Assembly (NCBI GenBank): GCA_025936175.1
Contig: JAICTV010000019.1
Location: 1-41,403 of the forward strand
Direction: 5' to 3'
Length of the DNA stretch: 41,403 nucleotides
Origin: Phycisphaerae bacterium
GTDB lineage: Bacteria; Planctomycetota; Phycisphaerae; Tepidisphaerales; Tepidisphaeraceae
Below, piece after piece: positions 7,225 through 16,259 of this stretch (its first letter is position 1; each line of letters begins with the position of its first letter). The notes under the pieces were generated by a model. The model was not told the DNA's origin. It made no database searches and saw nothing but the letters and a program-made list of their open reading frames with translations. The position numbers and the translations under genes were made by a program.

Positions 7225-9789
7225 TTATTTCTCCCCCGGCGTTTCCGACGGCTTGGGCGGCGGATCGAGCACGATGGCTTTGGGGGGCGCGATCGCCTCG
7301 GCCTTCATCGCCATCGCAACGTCCTTGATCTGCCACGGCGTGGCGCTGGCGCCGCCCGCGCCCTGCGCGCTGCTCGCGACCTGCAACATCAGCCACGCGC
7401 GCCCGTCGGCATCGTAATCGTTCGCGGCACAATCAAAACTGACGCGGCGCAGACCGACTTCGCGCTTCCATTCCCCGATCACGTCGCCGCGGTAGTTGAG
7501 CATCGCCTTGCCGTCACGGCACTGCGCTTTTCGCACCGTCATCCTGTGCCCGGGCAGCGAGACGCGCATCTCCAGCGTGACGCTCGACGGCCGCACGCGA
7601 CCGATCGCCGACGGCGCGGCGAAACCGATCAGCCACTCGCCCTCTTCCTGCGACGGCAGCAACTCCCCCGCCGCCGAGTCGTAAGCGAGCTTGCCGGTGA
7701 CGATATTCGTCAGCCCGGCGGGGATGGAGACGATCGTGCCCGGCTTGGGCGCTTCGATCCGCAGCGGCGTGCGGATCATTACCATCGATTTTCGTTCGGT
7801 CGCCTGCTCCGTGCCGAGCTGCACCAACTCCGCATCCTTCATCGCCGCCAGCCAGCCGATCAGCATCGGCGCGGGCTCGGATTGATCGATCGAAATCGTG
7901 CGCATGGCGGGCGCGAGCGATGCCGCCAGCACGAGCGAGCGTCGCTTGGACAGCTCCGACGCGATCGCGCCGCCCGCGCCGCCGGCGTAGTCGCCGCGCT
8001 CGTTCAGGTGAAGCGACGCGATCGCGCTGCGGCCGGCGGGAACGTCCGCGATCGCGAGCGCGCGGTGCGCGATCGAAACGAGCGACGCTTCGAGCTTTTG
8101 GCCGAGCGCGTTGTCAATTTCGAGCGAGAGTCCGTCGGGACCGAAGCGGCCGACGGCGGTCAGGCGCACGTTCGGATCGAGCGGCGCTTCGGCCTCCCAC
8201 ACGCGATCGATTCGCGAGGTCGCAATGCCCGCCTTGTCGACGGCGAAAGGTTCCTGGCGGATGGTCGGCCGATTCGAGGAATCCGACACCGCCGGCCGAA
8301 GCGTCGCGCGCTCGTCGGCCATCTTCAGCGCCGCGTCCGGCAGATCCCTGCCCGCAAAGGCGACGATTTCGCGCGATAAGCCGCCGCCGTCCGGCGCGAC
8401 GTCGACGATCGCAAGGCTCGCCGACTGTAGCGGCTGATCGCCCGCACTTCGCCGGCTGGTCGCCCCCATGACCAGCACGAGCCCCGACAGCGCGACCGCC
8501 CCGCCGACCGAAGCCGCGAACGCCCGCGGCCGCCGCGCTCCGCGAAACAGTGTCTGCACGGCAAAAATCATGAGCACGTAAACGCCCGTCACCGCCGCCG
8601 CCAGGCTCCACGGCGCGACTTTGCGCCCGATCATCGACGAAAGAATCGAAATCCGCGCCGCGCCGAGCTGCGTGCGATTCCATTCCCACTGCGGCTCGTC
8701 CAGCGCGAAGAGTTTTTCCCAGAGCTTGATCGCGCGCGGCTGCGACAGGTCCAGGCCGTTGAGCGGGAAGCTCGTGAAGATCACTTGCCCGAGCCCGAGA
8801 TGCCTGGCGGCGACGTGAACGTAGTCGTGACTGCGCAGGAGCGCATCGGCGCCATTCGCGCCGATCGCTTCGGCGATCATCGATGGTTTGCGGAGGTTGA
8901 CGCCGACACCGGTTTCGTCCTCGACCAGCCTTGCCCGCCGCGCGCCGACGCGGTGGACGGGAAGAAACGGCTCGATCCAGCCTGTCTCATTCGACCAAAG
9001 CGGACGCGGGAGCAGGACGATGCCGCCGCCACGCAGGTAGTTCAGCAGCCCCTCGCGCTGCGCCAGGTCGAGCGCGTCGGGATCGACGTCCTGGAGCACG
9101 ACCGCGCGCACGGACGCGAGACCCTGCGGGTCGCGACTCAGTGCATCGGGAGCGATCGTCGCGACCGTCAGTGGGATGTCCGTCTTCTCCGTCAGCGTCG
9201 AGGCGAGCGCTTCGACGTCGGATTCGTCCGCGGCGTCCGCGTCCGCGTCCGCGTTCGCGCGGCCGCTGACCAGAAGGACGATCTGCCCGCGCTCTTCCTC
9301 TCCCTGCACGCCCGCCTTGGCCGAGAGCGGCAGTCCCATGATCGGCGTGCGCGAGAGGGTCGCGCCGTCGGCGGCGCGGAACTCGGCTGTGCTCAGCGGC
9401 GGAACTTCGATCTGCTTCTTCGATGACGAGCTGGTCTCGAGTCGCGGAAAGTAAGCGGCGACGTGAAGTCGAACGAGTGACCTAGGCGGAACATGAACCG
9501 GCAGGCGCATCGTCGCCGGCGGCGATGAAAACGAAACGGACGCGGCGCCGGTGCTCCCACCCACCGGAAGCACCGCCGCGCCGTCGACCGCTTGATCAGA
9601 CTCGTTTCGGATCTCCAGCCGCACCGGCTGCCAGACGCTCGGGCGGTAGTTCGGCGTCAGCTCCAGCACGCCGGTCATCGTCACCGGCTGCGCGTTCGCG
9701 GCCGATGCCGACGTCACGATGACGATCAACAGCGCGGCGACAGTCTTGGTGATGATCGAGACGACGGGGGCAGCGCGGGTTGAGGACAT
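7225..9789 (-). CDS. Large exported membrane protein of the ABC-2 operon
   Basis: 854 residues. A signal peptide covers residues 1-33 (core TKTVAALLIVIVTSA, cleavage at ANA-Q). A beta-rich extracytoplasmic region follows, with a segment near residue 250 (NYLRGGGIVLLPRPLW) resembling the GATase-I-like fold found in many planctomycete membrane proteins. Two membrane helices lie near residues 393-415 and 425-447, and a second outer region follows. No catalytic triad can be assigned. The start is ATG 9789 (MSSTRAAPVV), chosen because the signal peptide begins right after it. As first gene of a four-gene operon with ATPase, permease and HEAT protein, it is probably the extracytoplasmic partner of the exporter, an arrangement that recalls the Gld-type ABC systems (inference). 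Function otherwise unknown. Confidence 0.75.
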   Translation of the reverse strand: MSSTRAAPVVSIITKTVAALLIVIVTSASAANAQPVTMTGVLELTPNYRPSVWQPVRLEIRNESDQAVDGAAVLPVGGSTGAASVSFSSPPATMRLPVHVPPRSLVRLHVAAYFPRLETSSSSKKQIEVPPLSTAEFRAADGATLSRTPIMGLPLSAKAGVQGEEERGQIVLLVSGRANADADADAADESDVEALASTLTEKTDIPLTVATIAPDALSRDPQGLASVRAVVLQDVDPDALDLAQREGLLNYLRGGGIVLLPRPLWSNETGWIEPFLPVHRVGARRARLVEDETGVGVNLRKPSMIAEAIGANGADALLRSHDYVHVAARHLGLGQVIFTSFPLNGLDLSQPRAIKLWEKLFALDEPQWEWNRTQLGAARISILSSMIGRKVAPWSLAAAVTGVYVLMIFAVQTLFRGARRPRAFAASVGGAVALSGLVLVMGATSRRSAGDQPLQSASLAIVDVAPDGGGLSREIVAFAGRDLPDAALKMADERATLRPAVSDSSNRPTIRQEPFAVDKAGIATSRIDRVWEAEAPLDPNVRLTAVGRFGPDGLSLEIDNALGQKLEASLVSIAHRALAIADVPAGRSAIASLHLNERGDYAGGAGGAIASELSKRRSLVLAASLAPAMRTISIDQSEPAPMLIGWLAAMKDAELVQLGTEQATERKSMVMIRTPLRIEAPKPGTIVSIPAGLTNIVTGKLAYDSAAGELLPSQEEGEWLIGFAAPSAIGRVRPSSVTLEMRVSLPGHRMTVRKAQCRDGKAMLNYRGDVIGEWKREVGLRRVSFDCAANDYDADGRAWLMLQVASSAQGAGGASATPWQIKDVAMAMKAEAIAPPKAIVLDPPPKPSETPGEK

Positions 9790-9857
9790 GGCGCGGGCAA
9801 TCGAAAATCTTAATCGCGATGCGGACCGATTCGCCGCGCCTGATTTATCGCATGCGT

Positions 9858-10355
9858 CTACGGCTGCACGAGCTTGGCGGGCCTGCCGCTCGCGTCCTTC
9901 ACCTGGCCCTGCAGGCGGGTGATGGTCGTGTCGTCGGCGATGTCCCACGCCTTATCGGCTGCGGCGGCAGGCTTGACCTGCAGGCCGCGCTCTTCGATCG
10001 AGCGGCGGGTCGAGCCGTCGGCATCCTTGGACGGGTTGTACGCCGCCATGTCGCGCTTGCCCGCGTCCGTGAAGCGATAGACCAGGCCGACGAACTGCTT
10101 GCCGGAGGGGTCGGTAAAGACGTCGCAGCGCAGCGCCTGTTTTCCGTTGTGATCGAACGGCGGGATCTTGTTGATATCGTCCTTGAAGAACGACTTGCCG
10201 CCGTCGTCGGTGTAGAAGGCCGTCTTGGCCACCGGCGCCGCCGCGCCGTTCTCCCGCCCGCCAACGAGTTGATACCCCAGCGCGACGGCGGCGATCAGCA
10301 GGACCGCGGCAGCGACGCCGAATCCGTACTTCTTCTTTTCGTCACTCGCTGCCAT
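9858..10355 (-). CDS. Small single-pass membrane protein next to a pseudopilin
   Basis: 165 residues. A short basic N-terminus (ASDEKKKYG) is followed by one membrane helix (residues 11-29) and a soluble outer domain of about 130 residues with no motif I recognise; the region ALRCDVFTDPSGKQFVGLVY is well-formed beta-strand-like sequence. Start is ATG 10355, preceded at good distance by GGAGG (10363-10367), which rules out the longer open frame up to 10388. It lies 49 bp after the pseudopilin gene on the same strand and is probably co-transcribed, so it may be an accessory part of a type II secretion or pilus-like machine (inference). Confidence 0.75.
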   Translation of the reverse strand: MAASDEKKKYGFGVAAAVLLIAAVALGYQLVGGRENGAAAPVAKTAFYTDDGGKSFFKDDINKIPPFDHNGKQALRCDVFTDPSGKQFVGLVYRFTDAGKRDMAAYNPSKDADGSTRRSIEERGLQVKPAAAADKAWDIADDTTITRLQGQVKDASGRPAKLVQP

Positions 10356-10404
10356 CGCGGTCCTCCAAGCCACTCGCGGTAAACGCACACGGTCGCGTTT
10401 CGGA

Positions 10405-11358
10405 CTAGTAGACGGTGTTCGGCAGCTTGTCGCCGTGATCCCACCACTTGACCCAGTTCTCGTTGCTCAGCGCGTTGCCATTGAGGCCAAAGGCGGCGCG
10501 GTGGTACTCCTGGCTGTACTCGACGTGCCCGTCGCCAAAGAGGTAGTTGCCGCCGTTGACGCCGTCCTTATCGACCGACTTCGTGCTGCCGTGGCGGATG
10601 GTGACCTGCGAGATCGTCAGCACGCCGCTCTTCACCTTCGACGGGAAGTAGATCGCCGCGTCAGCCGTGCCCGCCGCGAAGCTCTCGGCGACCATGATCT
10701 TGCCCTGCTTGAGGTAGGAGAACTTCACGAACTGCGGGAGGCGGAAGAAGCCGTAGAACGGAGGCGGCGTGGTCTTGTCGCGGGCGATGCTGGGGGTGCC
10801 GTCGGCGAGCTTGGTGGGCGCGGCCTCGATGTTCATGCGGTAGTGGAGCGCGAAGTCCCACGGATACGCGCTGCCGGACTTGCGGAACTCCGACGGGCAG
10901 CGGAAGACGCCGGCTTCGGCGGTGGGATAGTTGGTCGCGTAGCTGCCGGGCAGGACGCCGCCGGGCGACGCACCGGGCCTGCCCTGGTCACGCGCCGGGC
11001 CCTTGATGTAGCCCTTGGACCACATCACGTCCATGAAGCTCCAGAAGGAGATCGCCGGGCTGGGCGCCGGGGACGGCACGCCGTATTCGACGGGCGCGCC
11101 CGTATCCGCCGGAGGCACCGCGCCGCCGTTCTCGTTGCAGTACATTCGCAGCGCGATGCCGATCTGGCGCATGTTGCTGGCGCACTGGACGGTGTTGGCC
11201 GATTCGCGGGCGCGGCTGAGCGCCGGGAGGAGGATCGAGATGAGGATCGCGATGATCCCGATGACGACCAGCAGTTCGACAAGAGTGAATCCACTCTTGC
11301 TCACTGCAGGCAACTCGACGAGCGTAACCGCCGTCTGCTTTCGTGGTGACTTGCCCAT
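10405..11358 (-). CDS. Type II secretion pseudopilin-like protein (H-X9-DG group)
   Basis: 317 residues. The prepilin signal has cleavage expected between Gly23 and Phe24, mature start [16 protein letters not shown] with Glu5 at residue 28, and one membrane/assembly helix. The outer domain ends with a [11 protein letters not shown] block, the DG-containing end of the planctomycete H-X9-DG motif. The upstream His in IRHGS is followed by a longer spacer than usual. The N-terminus holds a second partial prepilin-like motif (TLVELP, residues 12-17) before the true one. ATG 11358 is chosen because it gives a short leader. A strong promoter lies about 110 bp upstream. Such proteins are abundant in planctomycetes; what they assemble is mostly unknown. 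Confidence 0.88.
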   Translation of the reverse strand: MGKSPRKQTAVTLVELPAVSKSGFTLVELLVVIGIIAILISILLPALSRARESANTVQCASNMRQIGIALRMYCNENGGAVPPADTGAPVEYGVPSPAPSPAISFWSFMDVMWSKGYIKGPARDQGRPGASPGGVLPGSYATNYPTAEAGVFRCPSEFRKSGSAYPWDFALHYRMNIEAAPTKLADGTPSIARDKTTPPPFYGFFRLPQFVKFSYLKQGKIMVAESFAAGTADAAIYFPSKVKSGVLTISQVTIRHGSTKSVDKDGVNGGNYLFGDGHVEYSQEYHRAAFGLNGNALSNENWVKWWDHGDKLPNTVY

Positions 11359-11677
11359 GACCTGACTCCCATCTCCGCCAAGCGGGCGGCACGCGTAGAG
11401 CGCTTTGAAGACGTGACCCGTTCTCACCTATCGTCCAGCAACGACTTGCCCGATCAATTACTCGACGCGTTTATAATAAATATGCGACCCATCTTGTCAA
11501 GAACATTTCTTAGATGTAGGGCTTGACGCGGCGGGCCCAACGTTATCCGTTGTCAGACCTTGCTTAGTGCTTGATAATTCTTCCGCGTTATATTAAATCG
11601 GACGCCACGCCACCCCGGCGTGACAGCTTGTGCTTCTATCCAGACTTGCCGAACCGTGCTTGCATACGGAGCCGAAC
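11359..11677. other. Intergenic region between divergent genes, 319 bp
   Basis: It holds the promoter of the pseudopilin gene (11470-11500, - strand) and an AT-rich stretch at 11565-11600. That stretch has TTGATA (11571) and TATATT (11589) on the + strand, but the 12-bp spacing is too short for a normal sigma-70 promoter, so the promoter of the nitrilase operon could not be fixed. No small gene or RNA structure was recognised here. Confidence 0.6.
11470..11500 (-). promoter_or_regulatory. Sigma-70 type promoter of the pseudopilin gene
   Basis: On the - strand TTGACA (11495-11500) is a perfect -35 box. A -10 box can be TATTAT (11473-11478, 16-bp spacer) or TATAAA (11470-11475, 19-bp spacer). 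The transcript would start near 11464, about 105 bp before the pseudopilin ATG at 11358. Confidence 0.6.
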
Positions 11678-12952
11678 ATGTGGAGGTTCATCTTGCCCGC
11701 TTTTCTCGCCACAACCATGATTGCTGGGGCCGTGAATGCGGATTCCAACGCCGAAACAGATGGCTGGCGGTTCGTGCCGGTGCGCGCGGAGACGGCGTGC
11801 CGCCCCGCCGTTCGCCGTGACGGCGGCGCGGTGGGATTGGTCATCACGGGCAACGGCGAGGCGACCTGCGACGGGCGGTGGGTAAAGCAGGTCACGCTGC
11901 CGCAGGCGCAGCACGTGAATTTCAGCGCGCGAATTCACGCCAGCAACGTCGAGATGATCAGCCGCAACGTCGTCGCGGCGATCGTGTGGCTCGATGAAGC
12001 GGGCAAGGAAGTCGGCAACGCGGATTTCGCGACGACGACCGTCCCGCCCGATGCGAACGGCTGGCGGCAGATCAATGACGCTTTTGCGGTTTCGGCAAAG
12101 GCGAAGCAGGCGCGGATCGAGCTTCGGATGCGCTGGTCGTCGCAGGGCGAAGTCGAGTGGCGCGATGCCGAGCTGAAGGCCGGACCGGCGCCCGCGGCGC
12201 GGATCGTGAAGATCGCCTCGGTGAACCATCGGCCGCGCGGCACCAAGTCGATTCAGGAAAACCTCGATCAATTCGCCAAGTACATCGACGAAGCCGGCGC
12301 GAGCCAGGCGGACATCGTCTGCCTCCCGGAAGGCATCACCGTCATCGGCCGCGGGAGCGATTACGTCGGCGCTTCGGAAACGATTCCGGGCCCGTCGACC
12401 AAATTTCTCGGCAAGGCCGCGGCGCGAAATCACATCAACATCGTCGCCGGCATTTACGAGCGCGAGGGCAAAGCCGTTTACAACACGGCCGTCCTCATCG
12501 GGCGGGATGGAAAGCTGGTCGGCAAGTACCGCAAGATTTGTCTCCCCGCCGGCGAGAGTGACGGCGGCCTCGCACCGGGCAGCGACTGTCCGGTCTTCGA
12601 CACCGACTTCGGCAAGATCGGGATGATGATCTGCTGGGACGTCTCGTATCCCGAGATCGCGCGCGAGCTGGCCCATCGCGGCGCCGAGATCATCTTCATG
12701 CCGATCTGGGGCGGAAACGAGACGCTGTGCAAAGCCCGCGCGATCGAAAACCAGATTCCGCTGGTCATCAGTAGTTACGACCTTCGCAGCGCCGTTTATG
12801 ATCAGGCCGGCGAAGCCAGGGCCCAGGCCAAGGACGCTTCCTCCTGCGTGGTGTACGCAGAGCTCAATTTAGCCGAGCCGATGAACTGGAAGTGGACGGG
12901 CAACTGGCGTTCGCGCATCTGGCTGGAAGGCCCGGTGCGAAAGGACCCGTAG
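11678..12952 (+). CDS. Exported carbon-nitrogen hydrolase (nitrilase superfamily) with N-terminal beta-sandwich
   Basis: 424 residues, longer than the usual 260-300 of the family. A signal peptide covers about residues 1-21 (MWRFILPAFLATTMIAGAVNA). Residues 25-170 form a beta-rich domain like a carbohydrate-binding jelly roll. The C-terminal half is a nitrilase-fold amidase with Glu218 in LPEG, Lys286 in KYRKICLP and Cys319 in MICWDVSYPE, the full Glu-Lys-Cys triad. The family cleaves C-N bonds of amides, nitriles or carbamoyl groups; the substrate here is unknown. Start is ATG 11678, with GGAG a few bases upstream; it places the signal peptide at the N-terminus. It is the first gene of the operon; its stop lies 3 bp before the next start. 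Confidence 0.88.
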   Translation: MWRFILPAFLATTMIAGAVNADSNAETDGWRFVPVRAETACRPAVRRDGGAVGLVITGNGEATCDGRWVKQVTLPQAQHVNFSARIHASNVEMISRNVVAAIVWLDEAGKEVGNADFATTTVPPDANGWRQINDAFAVSAKAKQARIELRMRWSSQGEVEWRDAELKAGPAPAARIVKIASVNHRPRGTKSIQENLDQFAKYIDEAGASQADIVCLPEGITVIGRGSDYVGASETIPGPSTKFLGKAAARNHINIVAGIYEREGKAVYNTAVLIGRDGKLVGKYRKICLPAGESDGGLAPGSDCPVFDTDFGKIGMMICWDVSYPEIARELAHRGAEIIFMPIWGGNETLCKARAIENQIPLVISSYDLRSAVYDQAGEARAQAKDASSCVVYAELNLAEPMNWKWTGNWRSRIWLEGPVRKDP

Positions 12953-12955
12953 AAG

Positions 12956-15400
12956 ATGATGAACCGTGTCGTTGTCGTTTTTCTCGCCGCGCTCGCGTGT
13001 GCGGCATCCCCTCTCGTCGTCGCGCAAACGACTCAACCCGCGCCGATCGCGCCCGCCGCGCCCAGCTCACCGCCCGCGTCGCAGCTTCAGGCGAATGTGC
13101 TGCTCGACGGCGGGCAGGTCGTTCTGCCCAACGCGTGGAAGATCTCTCCCGCCGGCAAGGCGACGAAACTGCCGGGCGACATGCCCGAGCGCATGATCTT
13201 CGTCGGCGGCGGGAAATATCTGCTGGTCAACACCGGCGGGTACAACGATCACGGCATCGCCGTCCTCGACGCGACGACCGGTCAGCTCCTGCACTTCGTC
13301 AAAGTCCCGCGCACGTTCGTCGGGATGTGCGCGGACGCCAACGGCGAGACGATCTACCTCTCCGGCGGCCGCACGATGAACAAGGCGGACGAAAAGGAAG
13401 GCGCCGCCGTCCGTCGATTTCATTTCGGCGACGGACATCTCACCGAAGAATCGCCGCTGGCGATCCAGGGGCTCGATTGGAAGAAGAGCTACATCGGCGG
13501 GCTGGCGATGTCGTCCGATGGCGCGCTCTTCGTCGCGAACCTGCACGATGACTGCGTCTATCGCGTCAAGCCCGAGAGCGGCGCGGTGACGGCGACGGCG
13601 AAGGTCGGCTATCGCCCCTGCTCGATCGCGCTTTCGCTCGACGGCAAGACGCTCGCGGTCGCGAACTGGGGCGACGCCAGCGTGAGCCTGGTCGATCCGC
13701 AGACGATGAAGGAGCGATCGCGCGTCAAAGTCGGCAGCCACCCGGCGGATTTGCTCTGGCGAAGCGACGGCCGGCTCTTCGTCGCCGACGCTGGAGCGAA
13801 CACCGTCAGCGTGATCGCCGGCACGCGCGTGATCGAGACGATCCGCACGTCGCTCGAACCGAAGGCGCCGATCGGATCGACGCCGATCGCGCTCGCCAGC
13901 AGCGGCGACAAGCTCTACATCGCCAACGCCGACAACAACAACGTGGCGGTGGTCGATGTCGAAGAGCGAAACGAATCGCGCGTGCTCGGCTTCATCCCCA
14001 CCGGCTGGTATCCCAGCGCGCTGGCCGCCTCCGGCGACGGCAAGACGCTCTACATCGGCACCGCCAAGGGCATGACCTTCGCGCCCAACGCGAAGGATCG
14101 AAAATTCATCGGCACGATCCTCACCGGTCACGTCTCTCTGGTCGACGCGCCCGACGAGAAGCAGCTCAGCACGTACACGCGGCAGGTGCTGAACAACACG
14201 CCGGCGGCGAAGAAGCCGGCGGAGCTGACGGCGGACGAACGCCGCATGTACGACCAGACCTTCTCGCGCATCAAGCACGTGCTCTACATCATCAAGGAGA
14301 ACCGGACGTACGATCAGGTGTTCGGCGACATCCCCGAAGGCAACGGCGAGGCGAAGCTGGCGATGTTCGGCCAGCGCATTACGCCCAACGCGCATAAGAT
14401 GGCCCGGCAGTGGGTGCTGCTCGACAACCTGTATTGCAACGGCGAAGTCTCGCAGGACGGACACGTCTGGTGCGACGGCGCGTACGCGAGCGATTTCACG
14501 GTCAAGGCGTGGGAGCAGCGCTACAGCGGACGGCTTCAGCCGGACGCGGACGACCGCCTGACGCGTTCGCCCGGCGGATACATCTGGGACCAGGCGATCG
14601 CGCACGGGCTGACGTTCCGCACGTACGGCGAGCGCGAGGCCTTCGTCGCCTCGCCGGAGACCGCGCCGCAGGTGAAGAACGACCGCATGCGATCCGAATG
14701 GGTCTCGAAAGAGTGGTCTGTTCTGAACAACAAAGCGGGTCGCGATTACGATCTGGCCGAGATCTTCATCAAGGAACTCCGCGAGGGCGAAAGATCAGGC
14801 AACTGGCCGAACCTGATGACGATGTCGCTCAACGAAAACCACACGCACGGGCTGTATCCCGGCGCCAACACGCCCGAGGCGTGCGTCGGATCGAACGATC
14901 TGGGGCTGGGAAAAATCGTCGAGGCGGTCACCCACTCAAAATTCTGGCCGACCACCGCGATCTTCGTCATCGAGGACGATGCGCAGAACGGGCACGATCA
15001 CGTGGACGCGCATCGAACGTGCGGCCTGGTGATCTCCCCCTACACGCGTCGGCACGTCGTCGACAGCACGATGTACACGACCGCTTCGTACCTGCGCACC
15101 ATGGAGTTGATGCTGAAACTCCCGCCGATGACGCAGTTCGATGCGGCGGCGACGCCGATGGTGAACGGCTTTCAGCACGAGGCGGACCTGACGCCGTATG
15201 ACGCGGTTCCGGTACACGTCGATCTGGCGGCGAAGAATCCGGAGAAAGGCGAGGGGGCCAAGGCGTCGCTTGAGCTGGATTTTTCCGAGATCGACGCGGC
15301 GAACGCCGACGCGGCGAAGTTCAACACGATCTTGTGGAATCACTTTTTCCCGGGCGCGCCGGAGCCGGCGCCGGTGCGGAGCATGGTCTTAGTGCGCTGA
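12956..15400 (+). CDS. Exported YncE-like beta-propeller / alkaline phosphatase-fold phosphoesterase
   Basis: 814 residues. A signal peptide covers residues 1-23 (cleavage at VVA-Q). Residues 50-410 carry repeated YVTN-type propeller blades, for example SIALSLDGKTLAVANWGDASVSLVD and PIALASSGDKLYIANADNNNVAVVDV in the same register. From about residue 440 a phosphoesterase domain begins with HVLYIIKENRTYDQVFGD, where the Asn/Arg/Thr region marks the active site of this family, and runs to VIEDDAQNGHDHVDAHR near residue 671. Proteins with this two-part plan are known as bifunctional YncE/alkaline phosphatase family proteins; the substrate is generally unknown. ATG 12956 lies 3 bp after the nitrilase stop; ATG 12959 is an equal alternative. 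Confidence 0.9.
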   Translation: MMNRVVVVFLAALACAASPLVVAQTTQPAPIAPAAPSSPPASQLQANVLLDGGQVVLPNAWKISPAGKATKLPGDMPERMIFVGGGKYLLVNTGGYNDHGIAVLDATTGQLLHFVKVPRTFVGMCADANGETIYLSGGRTMNKADEKEGAAVRRFHFGDGHLTEESPLAIQGLDWKKSYIGGLAMSSDGALFVANLHDDCVYRVKPESGAVTATAKVGYRPCSIALSLDGKTLAVANWGDASVSLVDPQTMKERSRVKVGSHPADLLWRSDGRLFVADAGANTVSVIAGTRVIETIRTSLEPKAPIGSTPIALASSGDKLYIANADNNNVAVVDVEERNESRVLGFIPTGWYPSALAASGDGKTLYIGTAKGMTFAPNAKDRKFIGTILTGHVSLVDAPDEKQLSTYTRQVLNNTPAAKKPAELTADERRMYDQTFSRIKHVLYIIKENRTYDQVFGDIPEGNGEAKLAMFGQRITPNAHKMARQWVLLDNLYCNGEVSQDGHVWCDGAYASDFTVKAWEQRYSGRLQPDADDRLTRSPGGYIWDQAIAHGLTFRTYGEREAFVASPETAPQVKNDRMRSEWVSKEWSVLNNKAGRDYDLAEIFIKELREGERSGNWPNLMTMSLNENHTHGLYPGANTPEACVGSNDLGLGKIVEAVTHSKFWPTTAIFVIEDDAQNGHDHVDAHRTCGLVISPYTRRHVVDSTMYTTASYLRTMELMLKLPPMTQFDAAATPMVNGFQHEADLTPYDAVPVHVDLAAKNPEKGEGAKASLELDFSEIDAANADAAKFNTILWNHFFPGAPEPAPVRSMVLVR

Positions 15401-15411
15401 TTTGAAACGTA

Positions 15412-15471
15412 GCATGGCCGTCTCGGCCATGCATTTCCCCGCGGGAGAGGGCATGGCCGAGACGGCCATGC
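15412..15471. repeat. Palindromic repeat element, GCATGGCCG family, copy 1
   Basis: Two 21-bp arms (15412-15432 and 15451-15471) are exact reverse complements of each other, and each arm is itself a near-palindrome (GCATGGCCG, 3-bp loop, CGGCCATGC). The loop between arms is 18 bp. It lies just behind the phosphoesterase stop and reads in frame into the SIS gene. Copy 2 of the same family is at 22756-22822. Confidence 0.9.
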
Positions 15472-15479
15472 GACGAAGG

Positions 15480-16259
15480 ATGGGCGAAGCTCACGACAAC
15501 TCCGCTGCCGGCATCGACGCCTACTTCCGCGCCCTCGCGGAGCTGAGCGCGCGCGTGCTGGAGACACAGCGCGCGATGATGGAGCAGGTCGCCGCGCGGA
15601 TGGCCGAGACGATTCTCGCCGGCGCGCGGATCTTCGTCTTCGGCACCGGGCACTCGCACATGCTCGCCGAAGAGGGCTATGCGCGGGCCGGCGGATTGAT
15701 GTCGGTCGTGCCGATCTTCTACACCGCGCTGATGCTGCACGAGAGCATCCCGCTGGAGGCGAAGATCGAGCGCGTGCCGGGACTCGCCGCCGATCTGCTC
15801 GATCGATCCGGCGTCAAGGCGGGCGAGATGCTCTTCGTCTACTCCAACAGCGGCGTGAACCACCTGCCGGTGGAGATGGCGATCGAGGCAAAAAAACGCG
15901 GCGTGATTACCGTCACCGTCGGCTCGATCGCGTTCGCCAAGGTCGCGCCGCTCTCGCGCATCGGCAAACGACTGGCCGACGTGTGCGACTTCGCGATCGA
16001 CAACGGCGGCGTGCCGGGCGACGGCGTCATTGACGTGCCGGGCAACCAGTGGAAAGTCGGCCCCACCTCCACCGTCATCGGCGCGACGATCTGGAACGCG
16101 CTGGTCGTCGAAACCACTCGCCGAATCCAGGCGGCCAGGGGCGATGCGCCGCTCGCCGTCAGCTTCAACATGCCCGGCTACCAGAAGTGGGCCGAGGCGC
16201 AGGAACAGAAAAAGGCGGCGGGGAACGAGGCCTTCAGGCTGGCGCCGAGTCACCTATGA
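15480..16259 (+). CDS. SIS-domain phosphosugar-binding protein (UPF0309-like)
   Basis: 259 residues from ATG 15480. An N-terminal helix (residues 8-40) is followed by a sugar isomerase (SIS) fold: FVFGTGHSHMLAEEGYARAGG is the phosphosugar-binding loop region and FVYSNSGVNHLPVEMA the second Ser/Gly-rich loop. The family binds phosphorylated sugars or amino sugars in the cytoplasm. The start is uncertain: the frame is open upstream through the palindromic element, and ATG 15453 inside the element has a better ribosome site (GGGAGAGG) than ATG 15480. Its ATGA stop overlaps the start of the ROK kinase, which suggests that kinase and SIS protein act on the same sugar phosphate. Confidence 0.85.
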   Translation: MGEAHDNSAAGIDAYFRALAELSARVLETQRAMMEQVAARMAETILAGARIFVFGTGHSHMLAEEGYARAGGLMSVVPIFYTALMLHESIPLEAKIERVPGLAADLLDRSGVKAGEMLFVYSNSGVNHLPVEMAIEAKKRGVITVTVGSIAFAKVAPLSRIGKRLADVCDFAIDNGGVPGDGVIDVPGNQWKVGPTSTVIGATIWNALVVETTRRIQAARGDAPLAVSFNMPGYQKWAEAQEQKKAAGNEAFRLAPSHL

